Source: Candidatus Phyllobacterium onerii
Lineage (GTDB): Bacteria > Pseudomonadota > Alphaproteobacteria > Rhizobiales > Rhizobiaceae
Reading direction: 5' to 3'
NCBI RefSeq assembly: GCF_028331445.1
Contig: NZ_JAQMHX010000003.1
Location: 62,001-126,000, forward strand
Length of the DNA stretch: 64,000 nt
The notes beneath the pieces are model-generated. The model was not told where the DNA came from and made no database searches. It worked only from the letters and a program-made list of their open reading frames with translations. Both the position numbers and the translations under genes were made by a program. This document shows, piece by piece, positions 16,429-25,625 of this stretch. How positions within the stretch are numbered: position 1 is the stretch's first letter; the number at the start of each line of letters is the position of its first letter.

Positions 16429-19280
16429 TTTGGCGACCATTCCTGCCCGTAACGCAGTTCATCGACCGGTTGCGATTGGCTGCCAGGAGGTTTGATTGCA
16501 GCGAAATACGGTTCGCTGATCTCCACCCCAGCCTCGGCCCTTTCAATGCGCACGCGCAGATCATACCAAGCGGCCTGCCCGGTAATGGGATCGGAGTTCG
16601 ACCATCGCATCCCATCGGCTTTTGGTGGCAAAAGTTCGTGAATAAGGTGGTTGAGGAGGAATCCCTTGGTTGCTTCGGGCGCTTGCGGATCAAGCGCCCA
16701 AGCGCCCTTACGCTTGCCGATCGCATTCCATGTCCACATGGTTTTGCCATTCACCGCATCGGTCCGCGCAATTTCGCATTTGATCCGGCCGTGATGCGAA
16801 ATAACCCAGGCCCAATCGCCATCCTTCAACCCCAGCTCGTCGCAAATCGTACCAGGGACATACAATGGATTTTTCGTGTGTATCTGTCGAAGCCACGCAT
16901 TCTGTGAGCCCCAGGAGTGATACATCGCCATCGGCCGCTGAGTGATTGCGTGATAGGGGAATTCTGCAACATCGACGCCCTGTTCTTCGAAGGGCCGGTA
17001 CCAGTCCGGTAGCGGATCGAAACAATCGAGCAGGCGTTTGCGATATTGTTCAGGCGCGAACGGTTGCCGGACGCCGAGCGCCGACAGCCGGAACTTCTGC
17101 AGTGTCTCGACATAGAGCTGCAGGGTGACCGGTTGCGGCGCATCAAAGAAACCCATATCGATGGCGAACTGTTGATAGGCAGCATTGTGATGCTTGAAAT
17201 AGAGTGCTTCATCGGGAATGTGCTTCATCCAGAAAGCGCCATGACCGATGTAGTTTTGTAACTGGCTTTCGTTAGGTGCGCCCCTGCCCTCATCCATGGC
17301 GTCCGCACCCCGCCAACCCGAAAGCGGGCCAATTCCAGGCTTGCGCTGATGATTGACGATATAGTCGGCGTAGTCCTTGTAAAGTGCAGCTCCACTATCG
17401 TCGACAAAGCCCGGCAATTTCAAGCGTGCTCCGAGATCGATCAGCACGGACTGAAACCCGCGCACATCCCTGTCCGGCTCCAACACCGGCCAGCGAATCG
17501 CGTCGCAGGCGGCGTCAGGTTCGGAGATTGGCCGGTCGAGCAGTGAAATACAGTCGTGACGCTCCAGATAGGTCGTATCTGGCAAGACAAGATCGGCATA
17601 GGCAACCATTTCCGATGAATAGGCGTCCGAATAGATGATCTTTGGTATTCTATATTCGCCGGTTTTCGCGTCGCGCTCCTCCAGCATCTTGATCGTGCCA
17701 CGCGTGTTCATCGACGAGTTCCACGCCATGTTGGCCATATACAGGAACAGTACGTCGACAGGATAGGGATCGCCAGCACACGCATTGGCGATAACCATGT
17801 GCATCATGCCGTGAGCCGAGAGCGGTGCTTCCCAAGAAAAAGCTTTGTCGATCCGCTGCGGCTTGCCTTCACTATCCACGAGCAGGTCTTCAGGTCCAAG
17901 TGGATATCCAAGATGCGGCCCCGCAAGCGGTTGACCAGGCTTTACATGTTCCGCTCTGCCATGCGGTCTTGGGTGGGCCGTCACCGGTTTGGGATAAGGC
18001 GGCTTATACCGATGGCCGCCCGGGCAGTCGATGGAGCCGATGATCGTCTGTAAAACGTGCAATGCACGCGCCGACTGAAATCCATTCGAATGAGCGGAGA
18101 TGCCGCGCATGGCATGAAAGCTCACCGGCCGTCCAATCATGACATCGTGCTGCTCGCCTTTCATGTCGGTCCACGGCTGCTGGAGGATAATCTCTTCATC
18201 AAAAGCTACGCGGGCGATTTCCGAAGCCAGCCCACGGATCGTACTCGCCGCAACGCCGGTTTCGGCCGCGACTGCATCGGGTGCGTATTTCGGATCAAGA
18301 TATTTCTCTGCCATTAGCCGCAGGACGCTGCGCACCTTCCGGCCATCTTCTGTGACTAATTCAGCATTGAGATCAGCGATATGGCCCGGTTCGTCAAATC
18401 GCACAAGCGCACCCGACCTGGGGTCACGCACCAAAGCCTTGCCGAGATCGTCGCGCAGGAAAAGTCCATGGTCTTCGTTACCCTCATCATCGATCACCAG
18501 CCAAGGCGCATTGGTGTAGCGCTGGAGATAATCGAGATCTATCTTGCCAGTGCGAAAGAGTTCATGAATGACCGCAATAATGAGCAATCCATCGGTACCA
18601 GGACGAATGCCGATCCAGTTGTCAGCGATAGCGGAATAGCCCGTGCGCACCGGATTGACCGAAACAAAACGCGCCCCACGCTTCTTGAGTTTGGAAATAC
18701 CTATCTTGATTGGGTTGGAATCATGATCCTCCGCCACACCGAACAAAACAAATAGCTTGGTCTTGTCCCAGTCGGGCGCGCCAAATTCCCAGAACGCGCC
18801 ACCAATCGTATAAATCCCTGCGGCCGCCATGTTGACAGAACAAAAACCGCCATGTGCGGCGTAGTTCGGTGTGCCGAAATTTTGCGCCCAGAAGCTGGTC
18901 AGAGCCTGGCTTTGATCGCGGCCTGTAAAGAAAGCGAGCTTCTGCGGCGCGGTTTCTCGTACCGGCTGCAGCCAATCGACAGCCAACGCCAACGCTTCTT
19001 CCCAGCTGATTTCTTTGAATTCGCCTGAACCGCGTGGCCCTGTCCGCAACAGCGGCGCTCGCAAACGTGCCGGCGAATAGTGCTGCATAATTCCCGCTGA
19101 TCCTTTGGCACACAAAACCCCCTTGTTGATCGGGTGGTCCCGGTTGCCCTCGATGTAGCGGATTTTGCCGTCTTTCAGATGGACATCGATGCCGCAACGG
19201 CAGGCGCACATATAGCAGGTGGTTTTCCGAATCTCATCACCAACCGGCTCTGATAAAGCGAGGACTGGTTCTGAACTCAT
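16425..19280 (-). CDS. soeA: Molybdopterin oxidoreductase catalytic subunit, probably SoeA sulfite dehydrogenase
   Basis: A 951-residue DMSO-reductase-family enzyme. An N-terminal 4Fe-4S motif is formed by Cys22, Cys25, Cys29 and Cys57 (TCYMCACRCG ... GVLCAKG), and the probable Mo ligand is Cys147 in HGGFCSVNM. There is no twin-arginine leader, so the enzyme should stay in the cytoplasm. This matches quinone-dependent SoeABC sulfite dehydrogenases of purple sulfur bacteria and roseobacters rather than exported DMSO, tetrathionate or thiosulfate reductases. It would oxidise sulfite, for example from sulfonate breakdown, to sulfate. The substrate is an inference; the three-subunit architecture is clear. 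Confidence 0.78.
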   Translation of the reverse strand: MSSEPVLALSEPVGDEIRKTTCYMCACRCGIDVHLKDGKIRYIEGNRDHPINKGVLCAKGSAGIMQHYSPARLRAPLLRTGPRGSGEFKEISWEEALALAVDWLQPVRETAPQKLAFFTGRDQSQALTSFWAQNFGTPNYAAHGGFCSVNMAAAGIYTIGGAFWEFGAPDWDKTKLFVLFGVAEDHDSNPIKIGISKLKKRGARFVSVNPVRTGYSAIADNWIGIRPGTDGLLIIAVIHELFRTGKIDLDYLQRYTNAPWLVIDDEGNEDHGLFLRDDLGKALVRDPRSGALVRFDEPGHIADLNAELVTEDGRKVRSVLRLMAEKYLDPKYAPDAVAAETGVAASTIRGLASEIARVAFDEEIILQQPWTDMKGEQHDVMIGRPVSFHAMRGISAHSNGFQSARALHVLQTIIGSIDCPGGHRYKPPYPKPVTAHPRPHGRAEHVKPGQPLAGPHLGYPLGPEDLLVDSEGKPQRIDKAFSWEAPLSAHGMMHMVIANACAGDPYPVDVLFLYMANMAWNSSMNTRGTIKMLEERDAKTGEYRIPKIIYSDAYSSEMVAYADLVLPDTTYLERHDCISLLDRPISEPDAACDAIRWPVLEPDRDVRGFQSVLIDLGARLKLPGFVDDSGAALYKDYADYIVNHQRKPGIGPLSGWRGADAMDEGRGAPNESQLQNYIGHGAFWMKHIPDEALYFKHHNAAYQQFAIDMGFFDAPQPVTLQLYVETLQKFRLSALGVRQPFAPEQYRKRLLDCFDPLPDWYRPFEEQGVDVAEFPYHAITQRPMAMYHSWGSQNAWLRQIHTKNPLYVPGTICDELGLKDGDWAWVISHHGRIKCEIARTDAVNGKTMWTWNAIGKRKGAWALDPQAPEATKGFLLNHLIHELLPPKADGMRWSNSDPITGQAAWYDLRVRIERAEAGVEISEPYFAAIKPPGSQSQPVDELRYGQEWSPK

Positions 19281-20044
19281 ACCCGATGCGCCCCTTGTTC
19301 ACCAAGACAAAACGGAGCGCGAATTGCTTCAGACCCATCCGTCTCGATCTTTTAGCGGCAGTCTTGCAAGAAATCTGTGTGTTTTGCAAAGAGCATGCGC
19401 GTTCGACTCACTAGCATCTTAGCGAGTCTACAGGATTGCGTTGTCAGGAAAACGGCACCGGTCTCGGTCGGACTGGTAAAACCAGTGGACTGATCGCTGG
19501 TAAGAGCTGGCGGACGGCTGTGCAGATCCCACAGGCCGCAGCCCGCGTTATTGTATTTGCTCCAATGCGGGCTGTTGCGAATGCTCCGTAGCCCGCTCTG
19601 GCGTGAGCAGTGCAATTGCCAGGATGAGGCCAATCACGCAGAGGACACCCGGAATGCATGTCCCGCTCCGCTTGGCGGAGAGTCCAGCACTATCCTGGTC
19701 AATGGATACAAATTCTTCCTCTGCTACTCTTTTTTCGCGGAGCATTTCGTAGTCCTGTCGATGAATGGAACCGCTATATTGCGGCGACTAGAAGATGGCC
19801 CTCACCAAAATGCAGTTCAAGCGGGTGCGACAAACCTGCATAAGGGCGAAATTTACTTTCAACTAGCCCGGTGCTTTCAGTGTTATAGTTGCGCTTGCAT
19901 CGTCACCAGTGTTTCATTTGTAAAGTTACAACCGGAGCCCAAAATTTGCCCATGGCCAAGTTTCTCAAAGGTTGGAGCGTTCTACTGTCGTCAGACAACA
20001 AGTTGCTACTTGCCAAATCGGGAGTGGTGCCGATTTGATAAGGC
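19281..20044. other. 764-bp intergenic region, mostly unexplained
   Basis: This gap separates the divergent soeA-like and M20 peptidase genes and must contain both promoters. Apart from the weak small-protein candidate at 19548-19745 I see no convincing gene, tRNA or riboswitch. A 180-residue plus-strand frame that runs through it has no family features and overlaps the peptidase start. Confidence 0.5.
19548..19745 (-). CDS. Possible small single-pass membrane protein
   Basis: A 65-residue candidate with a charged N-terminus, one hydrophobic helix (CIPGVLCVIGLILAIALL, residues about 30-47) and a polar C-terminus (PERATEHSQQ). AGGA lies eight bases before the ATG. It sits alone in a long gap, between the divergent soeA-like and M20 peptidase genes. 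No family is recognised, and chance cannot be excluded; it is listed because of the combined start signal and helix. Confidence 0.3.
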   Translation of the reverse strand: MLREKRVAEEEFVSIDQDSAGLSAKRSGTCIPGVLCVIGLILAIALLTPERATEHSQQPALEQIQ

Positions 20045-21316
20045 ATGGATGACAAACTCTCCCGTGCCATTGAGAAACGGCGTGACGACCTGATAGCGCT
20101 GACGCGCGATCTCATCCGTTTCCCCACTATCAACCCGCCCGGCGAGGCCTATACGCCCTGCGCAGAATTTCTCGCGAAGCGGTTGCAGCTGATCGGCTTC
20201 GAGACCCAGTTGATCCGCGGCGAAGGGACGCCTGGCGACACGGACCGCTACCCGCGTACCAATGTCGTCGCCCGCTTTGATGGTCGCACCCATGGCCAGA
20301 CCGTGCACTTCAATTCCCATATTGACGTCGTGGAGACGGGTGAAGGCTGGACCGTTGATCCCTTCGAAGGTGTCGTCAAGGACGGCAAGATTTATGGCCG
20401 CGGCGCCTGTGACATGAAGGGTGGACTCGCCGCTTCAATCATTGCAGTGGAAGCATTTATCGAGGTCTATCCTGACTTCGCGGGCGCCATAGAAATATCC
20501 GGCACGGTAGATGAGGAATCTGGCGGCTTCGGCGGTGTTGCCTATCTCGCCAGCAAAGGCTTCTTCTCGAAGCCTCGCGTCGATCACGTCATCATTCCGG
20601 AACCACTCAACAAGGACCGTATCTGTCTCGGTCATCGCGGCGTCTGGTGGGCAGAAATCGAAACCAAGGGCGAAATCGCCCACGGGTCGATGCCGTTTTT
20701 GGGTGATTGCGCCATTCGCCATATGGGAGCGGTCCTTGAAGCGTTCGAAAAGGAACTTTTCCCCGCCCTGGACAACAAGCAGACCTCGATGCCGGTGGTT
20801 CCAGATGGTGCGCGGCGATCCACCATGAATATCAACTCCATCCATGGCGGACAGACCGACGATTATTCTGGATTGCCCTCGCCCAACGTGTCTGATAGCT
20901 GCCGCCTGACCATCGATCGCCGTTTCCTGCTTGAGGAAGACATCACTGAGGTTAAACGCGAGGTCGTTTCGATCCTTGACAGGGTGCAGTGGGAGCGACC
21001 GAAATTTCACTACAGCATTCGCGACATCATGGAAGTGCAACCATTGATGACCGAGCGTGATGCGCCGGTCGTCACCGCAGTTGCCGAGGGAATCCGGTCA
21101 GTTTTCGGCCGGGAACCGCAGTACGTGATCTCACCCGGTACTTACGATCAAAAGCATATTGCACGCATCGGGCTACTACACGACTGCATAGCCTACGGCC
21201 CGGGCATACTGGACCTCGCGCATCGGCCGGATGAATATGTCGGCATCGAAGACATGATCGAATCCGCCAACGTCATGGCACTCGGTTTAAAGGTGCTACT
21301 GTCGGGATCAGCCTGA
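20045..21316 (+). CDS. M20-family metallopeptidase/deacylase (ArgE/DapE-like)
   Basis: A two-zinc hydrolase of 423 residues that cleaves an N-acyl or peptide bond. Metal-site motifs are intact: NSHIDVV (His), GRGACDMKGG (Asp), TVDEESGG (the Glu pair) and LAHRPDEYV (C-terminal His). Between them lies the dimerisation domain starting near HRGVWWAEIETKG. It is 24 bases upstream of a peptide-type ABC substrate-binding gene, so it probably processes the imported compound (an acylated amino acid, small peptide or amide). ArgE itself is unlikely given this context. The ribosome-binding site is weak. Confidence 0.85.
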   Translation: MDDKLSRAIEKRRDDLIALTRDLIRFPTINPPGEAYTPCAEFLAKRLQLIGFETQLIRGEGTPGDTDRYPRTNVVARFDGRTHGQTVHFNSHIDVVETGEGWTVDPFEGVVKDGKIYGRGACDMKGGLAASIIAVEAFIEVYPDFAGAIEISGTVDEESGGFGGVAYLASKGFFSKPRVDHVIIPEPLNKDRICLGHRGVWWAEIETKGEIAHGSMPFLGDCAIRHMGAVLEAFEKELFPALDNKQTSMPVVPDGARRSTMNINSIHGGQTDDYSGLPSPNVSDSCRLTIDRRFLLEEDITEVKREVVSILDRVQWERPKFHYSIRDIMEVQPLMTERDAPVVTAVAEGIRSVFGREPQYVISPGTYDQKHIARIGLLHDCIAYGPGILDLAHRPDEYVGIEDMIESANVMALGLKVLLSGSA

Positions 21317-21340
21317 TCGCCAAAAAGCTGGAGTTACTGA

Positions 21341-22822
21341 ATGAAATCGTGGAAGTTAGCCATCGCCGGTGTGGCAATAAGCTTGGTGATGTCCTCAGCA
21401 TCCTATGCCGCGAAGACTGATCTTGTCCTTGGCATCGTTTTGGAACCACCGCACCTCGATCCGACCGCGGGCGCCGCGGCAGCTATCGACGAGATCGTCT
21501 ATGCAAATATCTTCGAGGGTCTGACACGTATCGGGGCAAAGGGGAACGTCCTCCCAGCTCTCGCCGAAAGCTGGGCACAATCGGAGGATGGCAAGCTCTA
21601 CACGTTCAAGTTGCGCAAGGACGTCAAATTTCACGACGGCACATCATTCGACGCTGGTGATGTCAAATTTTCGCTCGATCGTGCTCGTGGCGACAAATCC
21701 ACCAACGCCCAAAAGGGTCTGTTTTCGGCCATCGATACTGTCGACGTTGTTGATCCACTAACAGTCAAGGTGGCTCTGAAACAGCCGAGCGGTGATTTCC
21801 TTTACAATATGGGCTGGGGCGATGCGGTCATCGTCGCGCCTGAAAGCGCCGGGACGAACAAGGACAAACCTGTCGGAACTGGTCCATTCGAATTCGATAG
21901 CTGGGCGAAGGGCTCGCAGATTGTCATTGCGAAAAATGCCGGTTATTGGGGAAAACCAGCATTGCTCGACAAAGCCACATTCCGCGTCATTCCCGATCCG
22001 GCTGCCGCGACGGCCGCGCTCTTGGCGGGTGACGTCCAGGCTTTTCCGGTTTTTCCGAGTTATGAAACCATCCCGCAGTTCCAGGCTGATCCGCGTTTCA
22101 AGGTTGTTATTGGCACGACGGAAGGCGAGACCGTTCTTGGCATGAATAACAAGAAGCCGCCCTTTGACAATCAAAAGGTCCGTCAGGCCATCGCCCACGC
22201 GATTGATCGGAAGTCCTTGATCGATGGTGCAATGTTCGGATTTGGGACGCCCATCGGATCATTCTTTCCACCCCATCACCCCGCTTACATCGATCTGACA
22301 GCGGAAACTGCTTACGATCCGGAATTCGCGAAAAAGCTTCTGGCGGAGGCGGGTCATCCAGACGGCTTCAAGACAACGCTGAAACTTCCGCCACCCACCT
22401 ATGCCCGGCGCGGCGGTGAAATTATCGCGGCCGAACTGCGTGAAATCGGCATCGAGGCGGAAATTATTCCGGTGGAATGGGCGCAATGGCTGGATCAGGT
22501 CTTCAAGAATAAAGACTATGACATGACCATCGTCTCTCATACCGAGCCGAACGACCTGAATATTTTTTCCCGCGACGACTACTATTTCAATTATGACAGT
22601 CCGGCCTTCAAGGATCTGATCAAACAAATAGACGCCACATCCGATGGCGTTGAACGCACCGGACTTTACCAGCAGGCGCAAAAATTGCTCACAAAAGACG
22701 TACCTGCGGCGTTCCTGTTTCAGCTTCCCAAAACTGGCATCTGGGATGCAAAGATCGAAGGACTTTGGGAAAATGGGCCGATCCAAGCCAATGATCTAAC
22801 TGCTGTGAAGTGGCTGGACTAA
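21341..22822 (+). CDS. Dipeptide/oligopeptide-type ABC transporter substrate-binding protein
   Basis: A 493-residue periplasmic family-5 binding protein. The signal peptide is about residues 1-23 (LAIAGVAISLVMSSASYA). Family landmarks are YANIFEGLTRI, LAESWAQSEDGKLYTFKLRK followed by VKFHDGTSFDAGDVKFSLDR, and PVGTGPFEFDSW. It delivers its ligand to the two permeases that follow. GGAG lies seven bases before the start. The ligand is unknown; the neighbouring M20 hydrolase suggests a peptide or acylated compound. Confidence 0.9.
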   Translation: MKSWKLAIAGVAISLVMSSASYAAKTDLVLGIVLEPPHLDPTAGAAAAIDEIVYANIFEGLTRIGAKGNVLPALAESWAQSEDGKLYTFKLRKDVKFHDGTSFDAGDVKFSLDRARGDKSTNAQKGLFSAIDTVDVVDPLTVKVALKQPSGDFLYNMGWGDAVIVAPESAGTNKDKPVGTGPFEFDSWAKGSQIVIAKNAGYWGKPALLDKATFRVIPDPAAATAALLAGDVQAFPVFPSYETIPQFQADPRFKVVIGTTEGETVLGMNNKKPPFDNQKVRQAIAHAIDRKSLIDGAMFGFGTPIGSFFPPHHPAYIDLTAETAYDPEFAKKLLAEAGHPDGFKTTLKLPPPTYARRGGEIIAAELREIGIEAEIIPVEWAQWLDQVFKNKDYDMTIVSHTEPNDLNIFSRDDYYFNYDSPAFKDLIKQIDATSDGVERTGLYQQAQKLLTKDVPAAFLFQLPKTGIWDAKIEGLWENGPIQANDLTAVKWLD

Positions 22823-22844
22823 TGCGATCCGGTGCGCGGGTTCG

Positions 22845-23792
22845 ATGTTGAACTATACGACGAAACGGGCGTTGATCGCCATCCTTACGCTTCTCGCCGC
22901 ATCGCTTGTTGTTTTTGCGATGCTTGAAATCGTACCGGGTGACCCCGCTCGACTGATGCTGGGGATGAATGCCACCGAGGATGCCGTCCACAATCTGCAA
23001 GAGCAGATGGGTCTCAATCAACCGCTCGCTATACGATATTTCAGCTGGCTCGGCGGGCTGCTCACCGGAGATCTGGGTAGGTCCTATACCTATTCGGTTC
23101 CCGTGTTTGACCTCATTATGGAGCGGGTTGCTGTTTCATTACCGCTCGCTGCGATCTCGTTGGCACTATCCACGTTGATAGCACTTCCTGTCGGCATTTT
23201 TGCCGCGTCAAAACGCGGTAAGTTCTCCGATACGCTAGCCATGGGAGTTACGCAGGTGGGTGTAGCGATACCAAATTTTTGGTTCGCCCTGCTCTTGGTC
23301 TATCTATTCGCAGTGACGTTGAGGCTTGTTCCGGCCGGCGGCTTCCCGGGCTGGGGCGCAGGTTTCGGTGTGAGCCTTAAATCACTGATCCTCCCGTCTA
23401 TTGCACTTGCTCTCCCTCAAGCCGCGATCCTTGCCCGCGTCACCCGCTCTGCTCTGCTGGAAGTACTCGGTGAGGATTATATCCGCACGGCTCGCGCCAA
23501 GGGTTTGAGCAAGCGGCAGGTTTTATACCGTCACGCGTTGCGCAATGCTCTTATCCCCGTTCTAACTATTCTTGGCTTGCAATTCGGATTCCTGCTTGCT
23601 GGCACGATCATCATCGAGAACGTGTTCTATCTGCCGGGCCTGGGTCGTTTGGTGTTCCAGGCAATCACCCAGCGGGATCTCATTGTGGTGGAGGGCGTCG
23701 TCATGCTGCTCATTGCTACTCTCATTCTTGTCAATCTGCTGGTCGATCTTTCCTACGCCATAGTAGATCCCCGATTGCGGGGCCGTTCATGA
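22845..23792 (+). CDS. Dipeptide-type ABC transporter permease (DppB-like)
   Basis: A 315-residue inner-membrane permease with six predicted helices and the family EAA loop (DYIRTARAKGLSKRQVLYRHALRNAL, residues about 208-233) that contacts the ATPase. The N-terminal FAMLEIVPGDPARLMLG is typical of DppB/OppB. It lies 22 bases after the binding-protein gene and its last four bases overlap the second permease gene. No ATPase gene follows in the window. Confidence 0.92.
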   Translation: MLNYTTKRALIAILTLLAASLVVFAMLEIVPGDPARLMLGMNATEDAVHNLQEQMGLNQPLAIRYFSWLGGLLTGDLGRSYTYSVPVFDLIMERVAVSLPLAAISLALSTLIALPVGIFAASKRGKFSDTLAMGVTQVGVAIPNFWFALLLVYLFAVTLRLVPAGGFPGWGAGFGVSLKSLILPSIALALPQAAILARVTRSALLEVLGEDYIRTARAKGLSKRQVLYRHALRNALIPVLTILGLQFGFLLAGTIIIENVFYLPGLGRLVFQAITQRDLIVVEGVVMLLIATLILVNLLVDLSYAIVDPRLRGRS

Positions 23793-24610
23793 ACATCGGC
23801 AAGGCACTGGCGAATAGATCCTTTTGCGTCGGCCTCATCGTCACGAGCCTGATCGCGCTGGTGGCATTGCTATCATTCGTCTGGGCGCCCTACCCCGTGG
23901 GAGCCTTCGATATCGCGGGCAAGCTAAAGCCGCCATCCGCAGCGCATTGGCTCGGCACAGATCATTTTGGTCGTGACATTCTGTCGATGATCATGGTCGG
24001 GAGCCGTAATTCCATCGCTGTAGCATCAGTTTCAGTAGCAATTGGCGCTGGCATTGGCGTTCCCCTTGGGCTGTGGGGTGCTGCAACCGGCGGTTTTGTC
24101 GATGAGGTTTTGATGCGCCTCAACGATCTTGTCTTCGCCTTTCCCGCATTACTCTCCGCTGTGATGATTACCACAGTCTTTGGCCCAGGCGCGATCAACG
24201 CAATTATCGCGATCGGCATTTTCAATATCCCGGTTTTTGCGCGTGTCGCCCGTGCCGCTGCCCTCTCCCTGTGGTCGCGCGAGTTTGTGATAGCGGCGGG
24301 CGCTATTGGTAAAAGCCCGGCCCTCATTACGCGTGACCACATATTGCCAAATCTCGCGTCTCTTTTAATCGTGCAAGCGACCATCCAGTTTTCGCTCGGC
24401 ATTCTTGCCGAAGCAGGTCTTTCTTATGTTGGACTGGGTTCACAACCTCCAATGCCGAGCTGGGGTAGAATGCTGTTCGAAGCCCAGACTATGATTGGCT
24501 TGGCACCGCACATGGCCCTGTTTCCCGGTCTTGCGATTGTCATCACAGTTCTCGGGCTTAATTTGCTCGGCGATGGTTTGCACGATGTGCTTGACCCAAG
24601 ATTTCAGTGA
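23789..24610 (+). CDS. Dipeptide-type ABC transporter permease (DppC-like)
   Basis: A 273-residue second permease, pairing with the upstream one. It contains HWLGTDHFGRDILSMIM (residues about 52-68), typical of DppC/OppC, and an EAA-like loop SREFVIAAGAIGKSPALITRDHILPNL in the middle. It overlaps the first permease by four bases. The next gene is the convergent cobD, so the operon ends here without DppD/DppF-like ATPases, which must be encoded elsewhere or borrowed from another importer. Confidence 0.92.
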   Translation: MNIGKALANRSFCVGLIVTSLIALVALLSFVWAPYPVGAFDIAGKLKPPSAAHWLGTDHFGRDILSMIMVGSRNSIAVASVSVAIGAGIGVPLGLWGAATGGFVDEVLMRLNDLVFAFPALLSAVMITTVFGPGAINAIIAIGIFNIPVFARVARAAALSLWSREFVIAAGAIGKSPALITRDHILPNLASLLIVQATIQFSLGILAEAGLSYVGLGSQPPMPSWGRMLFEAQTMIGLAPHMALFPGLAIVITVLGLNLLGDGLHDVLDPRFQ

Positions 24611-24616
24611 TAGCCG

Positions 24617-25597
24617 TTAGAACAGCAGTCCGAGTAGGAACAGCGCCAGGATGGCGGCTGTAAAAATGCCGGTTGTCACGCTGAAAATATTAAGCGCGTC
24701 CTCGATGTTCTCGGCTCCGGCATCCCGGCGCCCTGCACCGTTCAGCATTGGTTCGTTCGCCATCACGCCGCCATAGACGCGAGGGCCTGCAAGTGCCACT
24801 TCGATCGCCCCCGCCATCGCCGCCTCGGGCCACCCCGCGTTGGGCGAGCGGTGTAGCCGCGCATCGCGCATCATCACATTGAACGAGCGAAGCGCTGCGT
24901 CATAGCCATGCACGACCCAGGCTGCTGCCGAGATCAGAAGACCTGTCAGTCTTGCGGGTATCCAGTTGGCAACGTCATCGAACTTGGCCGCGAACCGCCC
25001 AAAATCACGGTAACGATCATTCAAATGTCCGATCATCGAATCCGCGGTATTTAACATCTTGTAGGCAAAAAGCCCGGGAAGCCCCAGCAGGGCGTACCAA
25101 AATGCCGGTGCGATGATGCCATCCGAAGTATTTTCAGCAAGACTTTCGATGGCGGCGCGGCTTACCGCAGCATCATCGAGCGCTTCGGGGTCACGTCCGA
25201 CAATCATCGAGACGGCGCGGCGAGCATCAACGATACCTTCCTCGCGCAAGGCTATTGCAACACGCTCGACATGTTCGCCGAGGCTCTTCTGCGCCAGAAA
25301 TATCGCAACAATCAGCGCTTCGACCAAGCCGCCAAGGGGCTGAATCGTCTGCAGCGCGAGATGCACGAGAAAACCAATGACTGCTGCCAGCACCAGCAAA
25401 CCCACCATCGCAAGGAGACCATCACGCCGCCTTTCATTGTCCGAATCGCTAGCCTTGTTAAGCTGCTTGTCGGCCAGTTCGATCGCTTTGCCAAATAGGA
25501 CAACGGGATGGGGGATTTTCCGCCACAACCCATCAGGATCACCGAAAGTTCGATCGGCAAGCAAAGCAAGAAACAGAATCAATAGATTGATTTCCAT
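24617..25597 (-). CDS. cobD: Adenosylcobinamide-phosphate synthase CobD/CbiB
   Basis: An integral membrane protein (326 residues) that joins the aminopropanol phosphate side chain to adenosylcobyric acid. Family marks are LLADRTFGDPDGLWRKIPHPVVLFG at the N-terminus, ESLAENTSDGIIAPAFWYALLG (about residues 150-171) and SPNAGWPEAAMAGAI. It is the last gene of the cobA-cobB-cobC-cobD run, 28 bases after cobC, whose product supplies the aminopropanol phosphate. The two steps are functionally linked. Confidence 0.95.
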   Translation of the reverse strand: MEINLLILFLALLADRTFGDPDGLWRKIPHPVVLFGKAIELADKQLNKASDSDNERRRDGLLAMVGLLVLAAVIGFLVHLALQTIQPLGGLVEALIVAIFLAQKSLGEHVERVAIALREEGIVDARRAVSMIVGRDPEALDDAAVSRAAIESLAENTSDGIIAPAFWYALLGLPGLFAYKMLNTADSMIGHLNDRYRDFGRFAAKFDDVANWIPARLTGLLISAAAWVVHGYDAALRSFNVMMRDARLHRSPNAGWPEAAMAGAIEVALAGPRVYGGVMANEPMLNGAGRRDAGAENIEDALNIFSVTTGIFTAAILALFLLGLLF

Positions 25598-25625
25598 GAA
25601 TAATTCGATCCTGTTGAATCAAAAA

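Noticed and set aside
19551-20093. 180-residue plus-strand frame in the soeA/M20 gap
   Set aside because: No family features, irregular Cys/Arg-rich composition, and overlaps the start of the M20 peptidase out of frame.
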